In this document: positions 34,610-47,510 of the stretch, piece after piece | Numbering within the stretch: the stretch's first letter is position 1 | Layout of the letters: each line of letters begins with the position of its first letter | Assembly (NCBI GenBank): GCA_014529385.2 | Contig: CM043962.1 | Span: 129,776,574 to 129,840,573 of the forward strand | DNA length: 64,000 nt | Origin: Adiantum capillus-veneris | Lineage: Eukaryota > Streptophyta > Polypodiopsida > Polypodiales > Pteridaceae | Reading direction: 5' to 3' | The notes under the pieces: model-generated | Told to the model about the DNA's origin: nothing | Database searches by the model: none | What the model saw: the letters and a program-made list of their open reading frames with translations, nothing else | Program-made: the position numbers and the translations under genes

Positions 34610-35063
34610 CGTGTTTTGGTTTCATGGGATGTAATGTTTGTGGAAGATTCTATTCAGCCCTTGTTGTCATGTACTAGAGACAGTAATGTAAGCTCATAGG
34701 ACATTTATGGCACTTTGTTGCCTCTTTTCAGTGGTGGAAGTTTGAATGTAAATTCCAATGAGGCAAATGTACAGCCTATGGGTGTTTTCCAAAAATGTTG
34801 CAGATCAGCCTATTACTGATGCATATGTACATGATGTACTTGATGAGGAAAGGGTTGAAAATGAGCAGGCTAGAGGTATGCCAAAATAGCTCGTGCATAC
34901 ATTGCATGACAGTAAATTAGATGCACCTTTGTCTGGTCGTACTCGTTCAGGCTCTGCTGGCCATGCAGCTTATACATCACCTTGTTATGCTTTGGCTGTG
35001 TCTAGCTTACATGATGTTGAGGAACCTCTATCTTTTGATGAAGCACGGAATTCAAAAAATTGA

Positions 35064-36479
35064 ATGGCTGCCATGCAATCAGAATATAATGCACTTATAG
35101 AAAATGACACATGGACTTTATGTGATTTGCCTCCTAGCAAAAAGGCCATTGGTACAAAGTGGGTTTACAAGTTGAAATGCAAGCCGGATGGTGAGATCGA
35201 TCTCCATAAGGCTCGACTTGTTGCAATAAGTTATGCACAACAAAAAGGTTATGAAGAGACTCCCACTTGTCATATGACTACTGTATGTTTTCTAAGTGCA
35301 TTGACATCTCATTTTGGTTGGGATGTACATCAATCAGACATTGTTACTGCTTTCATGAATGGTGACATATTTGAGGAAGTTTATGTAACGCAGCCTTGCG
35401 GTTTTGTCAAGAAAGGACTAGAGGACAAAGTGTGTAAATGTAAGAAGGCTTTGTATGGGTTGAAGCAATCTCCTCATGCTTGGTATGAGAAAGTTGACAC
35501 TCATTGGTCAAACGAGGTTTTTGTAACAGTCCAACAGAGTCCAACAGAAAGCACATTGTATGTAAAGCGTGAGGGTGATGTACTTCTCATTGGGGATGTA
35601 GATGATTTGCTGATCACTGGTCCCAATGAGGCACATATTGCTGAATTTAAGACTGATTTAAATGCTACTTTCAAGATGAAAGATTTGGGGTTGTTGCATC
35701 ATTATTTGGGCATACAGTTTAAGCAATGTGATGGTGGTATTGCCTTGTGTCAGAAAAGTTACATAGAGACATTGATATGTAAGTTTGGACTTGAGAATTG
35801 CAAACCTATTGCCACTCCCATGGAAACAGGTTTGAAGTTGAGTCTACATGATGCTGGAAATCCTGCTGATGTCAGTCTTTACCAAACTGTTGCTGGCTGC
35901 CTCATTTATGTATGCAACATGAGGCCAAATATCAAGAGGAATTTTTGCTACCTTAGTGACACTTTACATCTTGGCTTGTTTTATCCCAAGGGGGGATCAT
36001 TGCCGCCAGACTTACATGCTTTTTCGGACTCAGATTGGGCTGGTTGTTTTGACACGCAAGTGTCCACAAGTGGTTTTTGTTTCATGCTTGGCAGTTCATG
36101 TATATCATGGTTGAGCAAGAAGCAACTTGCAGTGACCACTTCTAGTTGTGAGGCTGAATACAGGATATTCTTCATAGCTGCGGTTGAGTGTGTATGGCTC
36201 AGACGCCTTGATTTGGCTGTTGCAAAGGACACTACCAACACTATCTACACTGACAGTTAGAGGGCATTGGCAGTTGCAAGGAACCCAGTTTTTCATGCTC
36301 GCATAAAGCACATTGAGGTGCATTACCACTATGTCAAAGAGAGGCACTCATCAGGAGAGATCAGCTTGGCTTATGTACCAACACAGGACAACCTTGCAGA
36401 TCTTTTCACAAAGGAATTATCTCGTGAGAAGCTCGAAGCTTTTCGCAAAGCTTTGGGCTTACTCCCCTTTGTGGATTGA
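35064..36479 (+). pseudogene. Copia C reverse transcriptase and RNase H
   Basis: 398 codons open to TAG 36258-36260, then the last 70 codons in the same frame. Motifs: ENDTWTLCDLPPSKKAIGTK, HKARLVA, HQSDIVTAFMNGDIFEEVYV, CKKALYGLKQSPHAWYEK, then LLIGDVDDLLITG where the usual Y before VDD is Asp. RNase H has FSDSDWAGC, TSSCEAEYRIFF, a stop inside the YTDS box and the final QDNLADLFTKELSREK. The region normally between VSRFM and the RNase H start is shortened near 35985. Confidence 0.88.
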
Positions 36480-36544
36480 TCATGTCCTCATGGCATGGCA
36501 CTTCCCATTACTCATGTGCCAGCTCTCATTCATCGCATCACTCC

Positions 36545-36554
36545 AAGGGGGATT
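36545..36554 (+). promoter_or_regulatory. Polypurine tract of copia C
   Basis: AAGGGGGATT immediately precedes the TGTTACC start of the 3' LTR. Confidence 0.75.
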
Positions 36555-36775
36555 TGTTACCATATACATGTGGTAGTGATGTGTGTGAACACACTAGGAC
36601 CGACGGGCATTTTTTCCCTCTCTAGGAGGTTTTTTCCCCCGTGCATTGCATATACGCCCATCACTCTAGGGCTATCTATCTTTCCATTGCACACTAAGCA
36701 CTCTCAGTTGTGTGCCTTGAGCTTCCTTTGTCTTCTCCAAGCTATGTGCGTTTCTCTGCAACCCTAATTTCAACA
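36555..36775 (+). repeat. 3' LTR of copia C, 221 bp
   Basis: TGTTACCATATACATGTGG to ATTTCAACA, followed by the ACTCC duplication. Confidence 0.93.
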
Positions 36776-36776
36776 A

Positions 36777-36787
36777 CTCCCCTCTCC
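36777..36787 (-). promoter_or_regulatory. Polypurine tract of element D
   Basis: GGAGAGGGGAG on the minus strand. Without copia C it would directly precede the TGTTGAGGGC start of the D 3' LTR. It fixes the orientation of D. Confidence 0.8.
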
Positions 36788-36796
36788 GCGTTCTTG

Positions 36797-38580
<1,784 letters not shown>

Positions 38581-40230
38581 TTGGTGAACTACACTTGAAA
38601 CAACACTCAAAACAGTTTCAGACCAAGGATTTTTGCTTGTATCTTGACCAAATGTGACCCAAATTTGTTGCAACTTGGTCACTAGGCTTACTTTACAGTG
38701 CTTAACACTTCTAGAGCTCAATATGAGTTTTCACCTCCAAATTAGGGCTAGAGACATCATACGCGTATAATGTCTATTGTGGCCAAATTAAGTGATTTTT
38801 ACTCCAGAGGATCTTTATCACTGGGGCAACTCTCAGCAACTTTCAAAATTGAATTTGAACCAATTTTTTGCAAGTTATGATCAGTTCAAGCCTGACTCTG
38901 TCCAGATCTGTCTTCTGGCCTTTACAAGCTCAAATGAGCTCCACATTCAATGAAATTTTGGCTAGGGACTTCTTTTATGCTCTAGAACACTGAGGTATAC
39001 TCAAATGTCTGTTTTGACCCATATCTGGCCTATGAGACATTATACGCATATAAAGTCTTTTGGCTCAGAATGACATGAAATTTTGCAAACAAGCTTAAAA
39101 CATCATTTCCTAACCCCCTATGTGGTCAAAAGTGAAACTTGACTTTCAGATCTGGCCTTGAGACATCATACCCGTATGATGTATATGTGCTCAGATTTTG
39201 ACAAAATTTGGTCTGTTAGCTTGTCTTGTGGTACTTAACACCCTGGTATGCTCAATTTTAATTTTGGTCTTTAAAAGTGCCCTTTAGACATCATACATGT
39301 ATGATGTCTAACTCATCACAATGAAGTGAGTTTTACTCCATAGGTTCCTCACTACACTGGCAACTCACAGAAAGTTTCAGAATTGAGTTTTGACAGTTTT
39401 TGAGCAAGTTATGGCCAATACAAGCATTTACTTGCCTAGATGCGTCTTTTGGTTTTTACAAGCCTAAGTGTGATCCAAATTTGATGAAATTTGTCCTATA
39501 TGCTTCCTAAATTCTGTAGATCACAAAGGTGCACTCAATTCCAAATTTTGACCTCAGATCTGGCCTCTAAGACATCATACGCATATGATGTCTTTTGCTC
39601 AAATTTTAGTTATGTTTCTACCAGAGGTGCCCCTTAGTGTGTAGATCAAGATTATGTGTTGACAACAAATTTTGGAACTCAAAAATGCACAAAATCATCA
39701 CTTTTCACAAGGAAATCCCCCGAAAGAGTAAAATCCCCTTAACTCTCAATCTATAAGCCCAAGTGAAATGAGATTTGGTGTATGTGCTCAACACAACATG
39801 CAAAAGATGGGTATAATGTCAAAAGTTTAAAATTGCTGCTAGAATCACCCCTCAGACATCATACGTGTATGATGTCTGCTGATGAATTTTTGGACAGAAT
39901 TCATTCACAAGCATCTCCAAGTATCTAGCACTGGTTTTCAAGCACTTCTACCAATTTTCATGCAAAAATGTGCTCAAAATCATGATTTTTTCTATTTTTC
40001 GTTTCAGACACTCTGTCTTTTGTCTTTTGGGTATCAAGAGTTGGTCAAAACTCTAGTCTCAATGTGTACTTAGGGTAAAACCCCCCTTCTGAATACACTG
40101 GTACAATCAATTTTTTCAAATTTGGTCTCCAGATGCCCCTTGAGACATTATACACGTATAATGTCCAAGTTTACAGAATTTCAGTTTTTGTTCACAAAAC
40201 CCTTGCACATGCTCTTTTATATGCTCAACA
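38581..40230. repeat. Degenerate ~284-bp tandem array with a recurring 24-bp palindrome
   Basis: Seven copies of the palindrome AGACATCATAC..GTATGATGTCT start at 38752, 39035, 39161, 39286, 39570, 39854 and 40143. Spacings are 283, 126, 125, 284, 284 and 289 bp. The copy at 39286 is a perfect 24-bp palindrome; others differ at one to three places, mostly in the central CG/CA/TG step. Between them the flanks are also repeated (TTACTCCA, ACTCTCAGCAACTTTC, GATCTGGCC before the palindrome). No coding frame explains it. It lies in the leader-side part of element D. Confidence 0.9.
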
Positions 40231-40712
40231 CCAATCAACCATGAAAAACTATCCACATAAAGCTGTTTATTGCTTTTTTTTCCTCAAAAGCGAACTTTTC
40301 AAAGATCATGAATGCAAACAAGCACTTAGCAAAGAGATCAATGATGAATGACTCTAGATCAATGATGAATGACTCTAGATCAGAATCAGATTACTCATCT
40401 AAAGCTACTCCTACAAATCATATGGGGTTTTGCATGTATAAGTAGAAAAACGCTTCAATGCCACTCACGGACTAGCAAAATCTTTTATTACCTCACAAAC
40501 CACTCGACCACCACAACAACTACTGTAATCTACAAATCCTATTTAAATCTACCTAGTCGTAGAACCTCGGCAAGACACACGCTTCTTGGCTATCCACTTG
40601 ATCTCGGAATAACCCCTTCTGGACCCACTTAAGAAAAATGCTTTCTTTAGCCAAAACTAAAGCAAGCAACCATCACACGAGTGTTAGTAGGAATACCTAC
40701 CTAAGTCCTTGT

Positions 40713-40731
40713 ATCCGCGGCAATGGTGCCA
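40713..40731 (-). promoter_or_regulatory. Primer binding site of element D (tRNA-Asp-like)
   Basis: TGGCACCATTGCCGCGGAT on the minus strand, directly inside the 5' LTR. It resembles TGGCGCCGTTGCCGGGGAT, the complement of the plant tRNA-Asp 3' end used by many Ty3/gypsy elements; two of the three differences are CpG-to-CpA changes. The lineage is inferred from this. Confidence 0.7.
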
Positions 40732-41633
40732 TGTTGCGGGAGTGACTCACACCACCCATAAAGTGCATGCAACACAACCTAGATCAACATAATGTCAATC
40801 GAGGACACAGATGGAATGATAGGCACACGGAGGAAATTTCTTTAGCTTGTCAAGCTGAGACCATCCTACACATACAACACTCTAGAAGGCCAACTAAACC
40901 ACAACCTAGAATCTAATTGCTCTCAACTACACCACCAAAGCCACATACACACAAACGGAAGGAAACTCACTAAACCATACCAAAATCGTATGAAACTCAA
41001 GGAACATTATCCCCTCACTAGGATACACATGTCCCTAAGCCTCTACACTCAAAACCCTAGCTCTAAACCCATCTGCGAAAAACACATATAAAGACAGAGG
41101 CAAATTCTGAAAGTCCTTGAAACTGAAATCTATGAGTACCTATGCATAGCTTATGTCGCCACTATTCTAATGACTACCTGCACACAAAAAACAGACATCA
41201 TTTGATATACTTACAGCCGCAAATAGCTCGTAGATGCACGAGCGTGTTTGCTCCATTCCGCGAGGAATGCTTGGCATTGTCGCATAGATCTTGTTGGGGC
41301 TAGCACGATGGTGAAGTTGGATCTACAATGTGATGAACGAGCTGGGAGTCGCACCAGGATGAAGCTCACACTCTCTCTCTTTCTCTCTCACACATAGTCG
41401 ACGGCAACTTAAAACTCGATTATGAAGGTTACCTTAGGTTAACCAAGAATAGAGTCTGAGGGGTCAAATGGCTTTGTATTTACAATTTGGAAGTGACATT
41501 GCACCCCGGCTTCTACAACTAGACTACCTATTGATTACAAATGATGTTTATAACCATAATCCTCAGCATTCCATAACTCTCAAAAAATAAGGCTTTGTTG
41601 AGTTATGTCGTGCTATTGACCCTGCCGTCAACA
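40732..41633 (-). repeat. 5' LTR of element D, 902 bp
   Basis: Starts TGTTGCGGGAG and ends GCCGTCAACA on the plus strand, then the CCATG duplication. A short CT run lies near 41370-41392. Confidence 0.92.
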
Positions 41634-42307
41634 CCATGGGATATCTTCCGCTTGAAGTCATAGTCTCCTCTCTTGTTTCCTTTTGGTGAAGGCTCCTTGG
41701 CATCGATGATGGAGCTCTCAAACTCCCCCCATTTTGCGAATTGTAGGTATGATGGGTCATGTTTTTAGGCACCTTAGATCTAGTATGGAGGGGGTCTTCC
41801 TTGTGGTAGAGGGTTTGTCCTTCTGGTTGGCAGTTCATTTTTCATCAAGGGTGGCCACTGGCTATGGCATTGATATTCATCATATAGTATATTTTCATTT
41901 TTGCATATTCTTGTGTACATGTAGGATGTGCCATTATTGGAAATACTCATTGAATTCTCTTTATGCTTCCATCCATGCACTTGTGGTTGGCTACAATCAT
42001 GTACTCCCAAAGGGCACTTTTGCACAATATGCCCATGGACCACCCTTGGTGGTGGTAGAGATTGACAAAACCATACCAAGACCATGCTCCTAGAGAGTGG
42101 ATGCCTAGTGTGTTTAAGGTTCAAACAAAGTCAAAGTATCTATGGGCAGTTGAGCTTGTGTGGATGGGTAGGCCACCACTATGCAACAACACATTGAGGT
42201 GTTATCCTCATCTATCATATGACACATGTCTTGTGTGGTGTTTGGAGTACTCTTTAGCCCTTTATGGTTGGGTGGTGAAACCAAGCTCCTTATCCCTCCT
42301 TCCTTTG
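41634..42307. other. No recognisable gene
   Basis: The right flank of element D. A minus-strand frame (41563-41838) overlaps the D LTR and cannot be an old gene as a whole. No motif is recognised. Confidence 0.4.
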
Positions 42308-42461
42308 CCATGGTAAAGCCCATGAAAACACATAGCTGGATGGCCATACCTTTAACATTTTGCTCACTCATGGATCCTTCTCACCCATGGTAAAGCCCAT
42401 GAAAACACATAGCTGGATGGCCATACCTTTAACATTTTGCTCACTCATGGATCCTTCTCAC
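42308..42461 (+). repeat. Exact 77-bp tandem duplication
   Basis: 42308-42384 and 42385-42461 appear identical, each starting CCATGGTAAAGCCCATG and ending CCTTCTCAC. The lack of differences points to a recent event. Confidence 0.93.
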
Positions 42462-42534
42462 CCTCTTACTAGAAATATGACTAGCTTCTACAAGCATCTT
42501 GTGGATGTCCTTAGTAATTCCACATTGTTCCAAT

Positions 42535-43150
42535 TCCTCTCATTCTTGTATTCTATAGCTAATGTATTTGAAACAATCCAATCAATATGGCCTCTAGGTT
42601 GTAGCCTTATGTAAGGAGATTTTCTTTCCTCTTTGTGCCCTTTATTGCCTATTAGCCCTCTTCTTCACTCCTCCCTCCTTTGTTATTGTTGTGCATCCTT
42701 TGCTCCTTCTTCATCGTCTCCTCTACTCTTTGCTCTTTTTTCACTCCTCCTCTACTCCATGCTCTTCCTCCTCCTCCTTCTTTCTCTCGTCCTCTGCTCA
42801 GTGATCTTAATTCTATATCGCCACATGGACCCATGCCAATTCCTTCATCTCTTGCATTTTATAGCTATTTTATCTAATATTGTTTTAAAAAATCAATTTG
42901 GCATCTAAGTTTTAGCCTTATGCTAGGACCTTTTCATTTCTCTCTGTAACCTTTAGTGCAAAGTGGTCCTCTTTTCTCCCTCTCTCCTCCCTTTGTTTTT
43001 GTGCATCCTCTACAACTTCTTCCTCTTCTCCTCTAGTCTTTGCTCTTCTTGCTTCCTCCTCTACTCTATGAGATTCTTCGTCCTTCCTCTTTCTCTCCTC
43101 ATCCACTCAATGCTCTTCTTCTACTCCTTCCTCTTCTCCTCAAGTCTATT
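42535..43150 (-). repeat. Degenerate ~305-bp tandem repeat, Glu/Arg-rich on the minus strand
   Basis: Two adjacent similar units: TAGCCTTATG at 42601 and 42912, GTGCATCCT at 42687 and 42999, and CT-rich TCCTCTACTC stretches in each. On the minus strand they give charged peptides (EERKRKDEESHRVEEEARRA) and, further upstream at 43.2-43.3 kb, ERMQQRLEQEKMDKDARRVE. This could be a decayed coiled-coil coding region such as a gag, or just a consequence of the CT bias. No family is recognised. Confidence 0.5.
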
Positions 43151-43319
43151 ACATGAAGCCCATATGTACTATTCTTTTGTCGTTTATAAGATCATGAAAA
43201 GAGTGTCATCCTCTAACCTATCCTCCACTCTTCTAGCATCCTTATCCATTTTCTCTTGCTCTAGACGTTGTTGCATCCTCTCAATATCTTTTGGCACATT
43301 TTCTCATAAAGTCTATTAG

Positions 43320-44202
43320 GAATGGTTAGGTTATTTGGTGCAGATTGCCCTAAGGTCCTTGCAGATGTTGTCAAGGTTGATGTAATCATCACCTTGGTTA
43401 TGATTGTTGGGACAAGGGACCTTTGCTCTAGGTTTCTCCATGGATTATGGGGATCATAGTAGAGAGGGATTGTGTGATAAGGTGAGTGGACACATGAGAG
43501 AGAGAGGGAGAGTATGAAAACATTAGAATGAGTTTAAATTATGGTTTCTCATTACTATGGGGAAATTTACAATCAAATGAAACCAAAATATTTAAGTATT
43601 GCCATTGATAGCAATGTATACAATCAACCTTCAAGAGCCCACTTAAAGCCACACTACCTACGATCAGCTATCTAATGTTGCATTACCTCTTGACCATTAC
43701 ATGTAAGGATTCCTTGTATTTGGTGTTCATTCACTACTTAAACAATTTGTTGCCTTACAAATTACACCAGATTTTCAATCTCTTTCTACAATTTGAATAC
43801 TTCATGCAAAGTGTTAATTTGGATTTTCCACCAACATGCCATATACACGTCCCTATTTTAAACATTCTATGAGTAAAGCATCCCTTTGGACCTAATTGTG
43901 CTATGTATTCTTGAACTGGGCCATCCTTGCATGGTCTCATGAACTTTCCATGGCTTTATTGATCCAAAGCATAAGAGATTCATATTCATCCAAAAATATG
44001 ATGTATGTGAAAATGATATATACATTAATGAGACAAATTGAAAGCCGAGTGATGCCTAATCATCTACTTCTTACCATAATTATTAATGTATGAACTCCCC
44101 AAGAGTGTATATACCGCTTACTATGCATTCTCTCCCAACCAAATCAACCATTTGTTTAGTATATCTATGAATGTCTTGCTTGAATGGCTCAACTTCTTTG
44201 TT
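43320..44202. other. No recognisable gene
   Basis: The left flank of chromovirus E. Short frames only, including minus-strand NKEVEPFKQDIHRYTKQMVD near 44190, which ends at the LTR border and which I cannot assign. Confidence 0.4.
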
Positions 44203-44930
44203 TGTAACATTTAATGGTCTAGTAACTTGTGCGTAGTGGAAAATAACATAGACATAGTGAGGATACATTCCTAATGAGCATAGCAAGAGTGCTTGGATGG
44301 AGAGAGCAACAAAAGCATAACACCTAGTTAGATAGGCATGAACAATACTTCAAAAAGAGAGAGAAATTAAGCTATTGACAACAGTTGAGGACCGGATTTA
44401 CATGGAGCATGTCCCCCCTCCAAAAGGCTTTGTATCATAGGTTTCCCCCATCAAGGGATACATTTTACAATACAATTCTTTGTGTTCCTTCAATAACTTG
44501 CTGGTGTAATGAATATGGAAGCTTTAAGCACCAAGCTCACACTTGTAAAACACAACATCAATTCCCTCATGGTCTCAAACCCAAGACCTCACACACCTTC
44601 TAAGATGGTGAGAGCTAGCGGGGTGTGAGTAGATCGAGAGGAAGGAGGAGTATTCTTATGAGAAAGAAGTATGTCTCCTCACATAATCACTCTTGTTAGC
44701 TTAGCATATCTTAGTAATTAGCATGGTAGAGGAGATGAGCATGGATTGGAGCTTGGCTCTTGGTTGGATTTGCATCACAAAGCCAAGCGTTGTTGGTGTA
44801 GGCCTCCCTTCTCACAAGCTTGGAGTAGATGATGAGCTTTCCATTAAAGCTTGAAAGGGAGATATTCTTCTTTACTTCACACATGAGATTGCGTGAGTGT
44901 GTGTGTGATAATGCCTTGCAAAAATCAGCC

Positions 44931-44945
44931 CTCTCTCTCTCTCCC

Positions 44946-45029
<84 letters not shown>
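44931..45029. repeat. (CT)n microsatellite inside the E 3' LTR
   Basis: About 99 bp. The matching place in the 5' LTR (52263-52278) has only a short CT run. Confidence 0.95.
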
Positions 45030-45032
<3 letters not shown>

Positions 45033-45468
45033 CGACCCCTCTTGCTATTTGCTCATGGTGGCATCCTATTGGCCCTTGCAAAGCTTAGCCAATGACAATT
45101 AAGAAGCATAAGTGATAGCCTTGTGATATGTGTCCCCATTTCCCCTTTTGTGAGAGCTTTAGGTATTTAAATAATGCAGTTAAACTCTCATTGGACCCCT
45201 TAGTCTTCTGGCCAATAGGAATCAGGCAAGCCATTGGGCTGCTAAATGCTCATTGGACCCCTTGGGAGGCTGTCCAATAGTCTTCTATAGAGCTTAATTT
45301 CTATTGGTTATTTTATCAAGTGTTTTGAAATGAATTAAACTAGATTTACTCTAGCCTAATTCTCATTGGTCCACCTCTGTGCCCATCCAATAGGATTTGA
45401 GTGCACCTTGGGGGCAACTGGGCTAGGGAACTGACATGTGTCCACTATGCCCTTTTTGTAAAGGGAGC

Positions 45469-45474
<6 letters not shown>

Positions 45475-45528
<54 letters not shown>
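45475..45528. repeat. (GT)n microsatellite inside the E 3' LTR
   Basis: About 54 bp of GT. The 5' LTR has the non-repetitive GAGTGCACATGTGTGTTT at the same place (about 52724-52741). Confidence 0.95.
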
Positions 45529-45530
<2 letters not shown>

Positions 45531-45902
45531 CTCTCTCATCCCCTACATAAAAGGCTCGCCCCCTCCTAGACAGGAATGTGGGAAGACTTTTGAGTCTTCC
45601 CACAAGCATCTAAATTTACCTAGAGTTTGACCATTGAACATTTTATTTTATTTTGGAACCTTAGCATTTTGGAATTCTTAATGAGCTGAACCTTAAGGTC
45701 TTTGAAGCCCATTGTTGCACATTGCTCTTTTGCAGATGGCCCCCCTTTGGATCCCTATTTTCCCTCCTCTAGATCCCTACTGTGACCGGTCTGCCAGCTT
45801 AATCAATATTCTAGTTTTTTTCCCCTGATACTTCCCCATATTACATGATCAGTTTAACATGAGAAAATCATTTAGGAGATTTAGATATTAGTTATTTTGA
45901 CA

Positions 45903-45915
45903 TTATCTCTCTCTT
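45903..45915 (-). promoter_or_regulatory. Polypurine tract of chromovirus E
   Basis: AAGAGAGAGATAA on the minus strand, directly before the 3' LTR. Confidence 0.75.
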
Positions 45916-46256
45916 GAAATCATAGTCGTCCTCGACTATGAGGTAGAGAAGATAAAGCCTAGTTATTAGTCTTTTTTCTAGCAGGTAGAGGATCCCTATT
46001 TTACCCTACAACATCATTCGAGAATGGATGACTAATCCATTTGGCGCTTGAGAGCCTAAGTTGCCGCAAGCATGTCTGCGCATTAGTCCTATCAATCTTC
46101 CATAGTAGAGTGACAAGCTCTACTTGGTGTTTAGAAGACATCTTCTTTGCAAACTTGATCCTAAACATGCATACTTCTTGACATTTGTGCACAATAAAGA
46201 AAAAGAGACTCTTATAAGACAAAAATTTTGTTCATTTTAAACATTTTTACATTTGC

Positions 46257-46670
46257 TTACTCTAGGGAAGCATTGTAAGCATTGACAAGGTTTAGGTTAT
46301 CCTTTAATTGTATGCCTTGCATCCATCTAGCATCTTTAAAAGGATAGTTCTTAAACTTAATAAGATACCGTCGGATAATCTTACCGCCTCTCAATACCTT
46401 GTCTTCATGTCAGAGAATGGACTCGGGCTGTAGCACCTCTTCTTGGTCCTCGACCTCCGGTGGGTCTTCAATAGTTGGTTCTTGAGGTGGCTCTCCTTTG
46501 TAAGGCTTTAGTAGACTCACATGGAAAGCATTGTGTATGAGCCAATGACTGGGCAGCTTGAGTTGATAGGCCATCTCATTGATTGGTCTAAGAATCTCGA
46601 AGGGACCATAGTATTCTTTTGCTAACTTAGCATAGTACTTTTGGTGTCCCATAGGATTCTTTCCTGACAT
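46257..46670 (-). pseudogene. Chromovirus E integrase tail and chromodomain
   Basis: Continuing from the integrase: [20 protein letters not shown] and [20 protein letters not shown] form the GPF/Y-type C-terminal module. After a Pro/Glu hinge the frame meets TGA at about 46410. The same frame then reads HEDKVLRGGKIIRRYLIKFK and NYPFKDARWMQGIQLKDN, a chromodomain (YLIKFKNYP.KDARW core) ending at TAA 46257-46259. Chromodomains steer integration to particular chromatin. Here a single nonsense codon cuts the domain off. Confidence 0.85.
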
Positions 46671-46679
46671 GTGCCTTAT

Positions 46680-47459
46680 TCAAGCCTTGGGAAATTTAAG
46701 CAAGACCCAATCATTTTCTTTAAAGGCTTGGGCTCTTCTGTGCTTATCAGTTGTAGCCTTTTGCCTTTGTTGTGAGATAGAGATAGCATCCTTAATCTTT
46801 TGGAAAGATTCTTGTAGGTCTCGGCTATACTCATCTGTAGCGAAGATCTTCCCATGTACCTTAAGTAGTAGGAGACTTTTAGATCTTCCCTCCATTACCT
46901 TGCAAGGTGCTTTTCTCGTGGAGGTATGAACAGTATTATTGTAGGCATACTCCACTAAGGGTAAGTACTTCTCCCATTGGGACCTTTGCTCTACTTCCAT
47001 TACGTAGGCTTTTAGTAGATCAAGAATTGTTAGGTTAGCTATTTCACTTTGGCCATCCGCTTGAGGGTGATAGGCCAAAGAGAAATTTAGCCTTGTCCCT
47101 AAATTCTCAAAGAGACCCTTCCAGAAATTATTGGTCATTCTAGGATCTCTATCCGACACTATGGACATTGGCAAGCCATGGTACTTGAAGATTTGTGATA
47201 TGAAGAGGGTTGCCATTTGATGGGCTTTGATAGTCTTTTAACATTTATAAAATGAGCTTGTTTGCTAAACATGTCTACTATCGTCCATATTCCCATGGAT
47301 AGACTTAGGAAATCCAAAGATAGTATCCATGGATATGCTCTCCCATGGTGAATTAGGGATTGGCAAAGGTTGAAGCAATCCAGGTTGCTTCCCTCTATCA
47401 AACTTTCTTTTTTGGCATACCACACTTTTAGAAACATACTCTTGTATGTTTCCTTTCAT
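46680..47459 (-). pseudogene. Chromovirus E integrase core
   Basis: The zinc part is damaged (SKSVVCQKRKF instead of CxxCQ). The core shows SPWESISMDTIFGFPKS (first Asp), then a frameshift to IVDMFSKQAHFINVKRLS, IVSDRDPRMTNNFWKGL (second Asp) and YHPQADGQSEIANLTI (Glu). LRTFVMEVEQ-like and LVEYAYNNTVHTSTRKAPC motifs follow. The three acidic residues survive but are spread over different frames. Confidence 0.88.
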
Positions 47460-47510
47460 GGAAGAGCAATAGAAATATGTTTCTATCCCTTTTATGGTAG
47501 ACTGAATCTC

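Larger units (their letters stand above)
31569..36775 (+). mobile_element. Ty1/copia retrotransposon C nested in element D
   Basis: A 5207-bp element with LTRs 31569-31797 and 36555-36775, flanked by perfect ACTCC (31564-31568, 36776-36780). It has a decayed initiator-Met primer site and a purine tract. gag, protease, integrase, RT and RNase H are recognisable but full of stops, and several catalytic residues are lost. It is a different copia lineage from A/B: gag reads DGDNYPMWAYMM and the LTRs share nothing obvious. It lies exactly at the junction of the D polypurine tract and D 3' LTR. Confidence 0.95.
44203..45902 (-). repeat. 3' LTR of chromovirus E, 1700 bp
   Basis: Begins TGTAACATTTAATGG and ends AGTTATTTTGACA. 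It is 151 bp longer than its partner through a (CT)n run at 44931-45029, a (GT)n run at 45475-45528, and about 31 bp near 44418-44448 absent from the other LTR. Confidence 0.93.

Noticed and set aside
38581-40230. CRISPR-like array because of regularly spaced palindromic repeats
   Set aside because: The spacers are themselves homologous, the period is about 284 bp and the array lies within an LTR element of a plant genome. It is a tandem repeat with an embedded palindrome.
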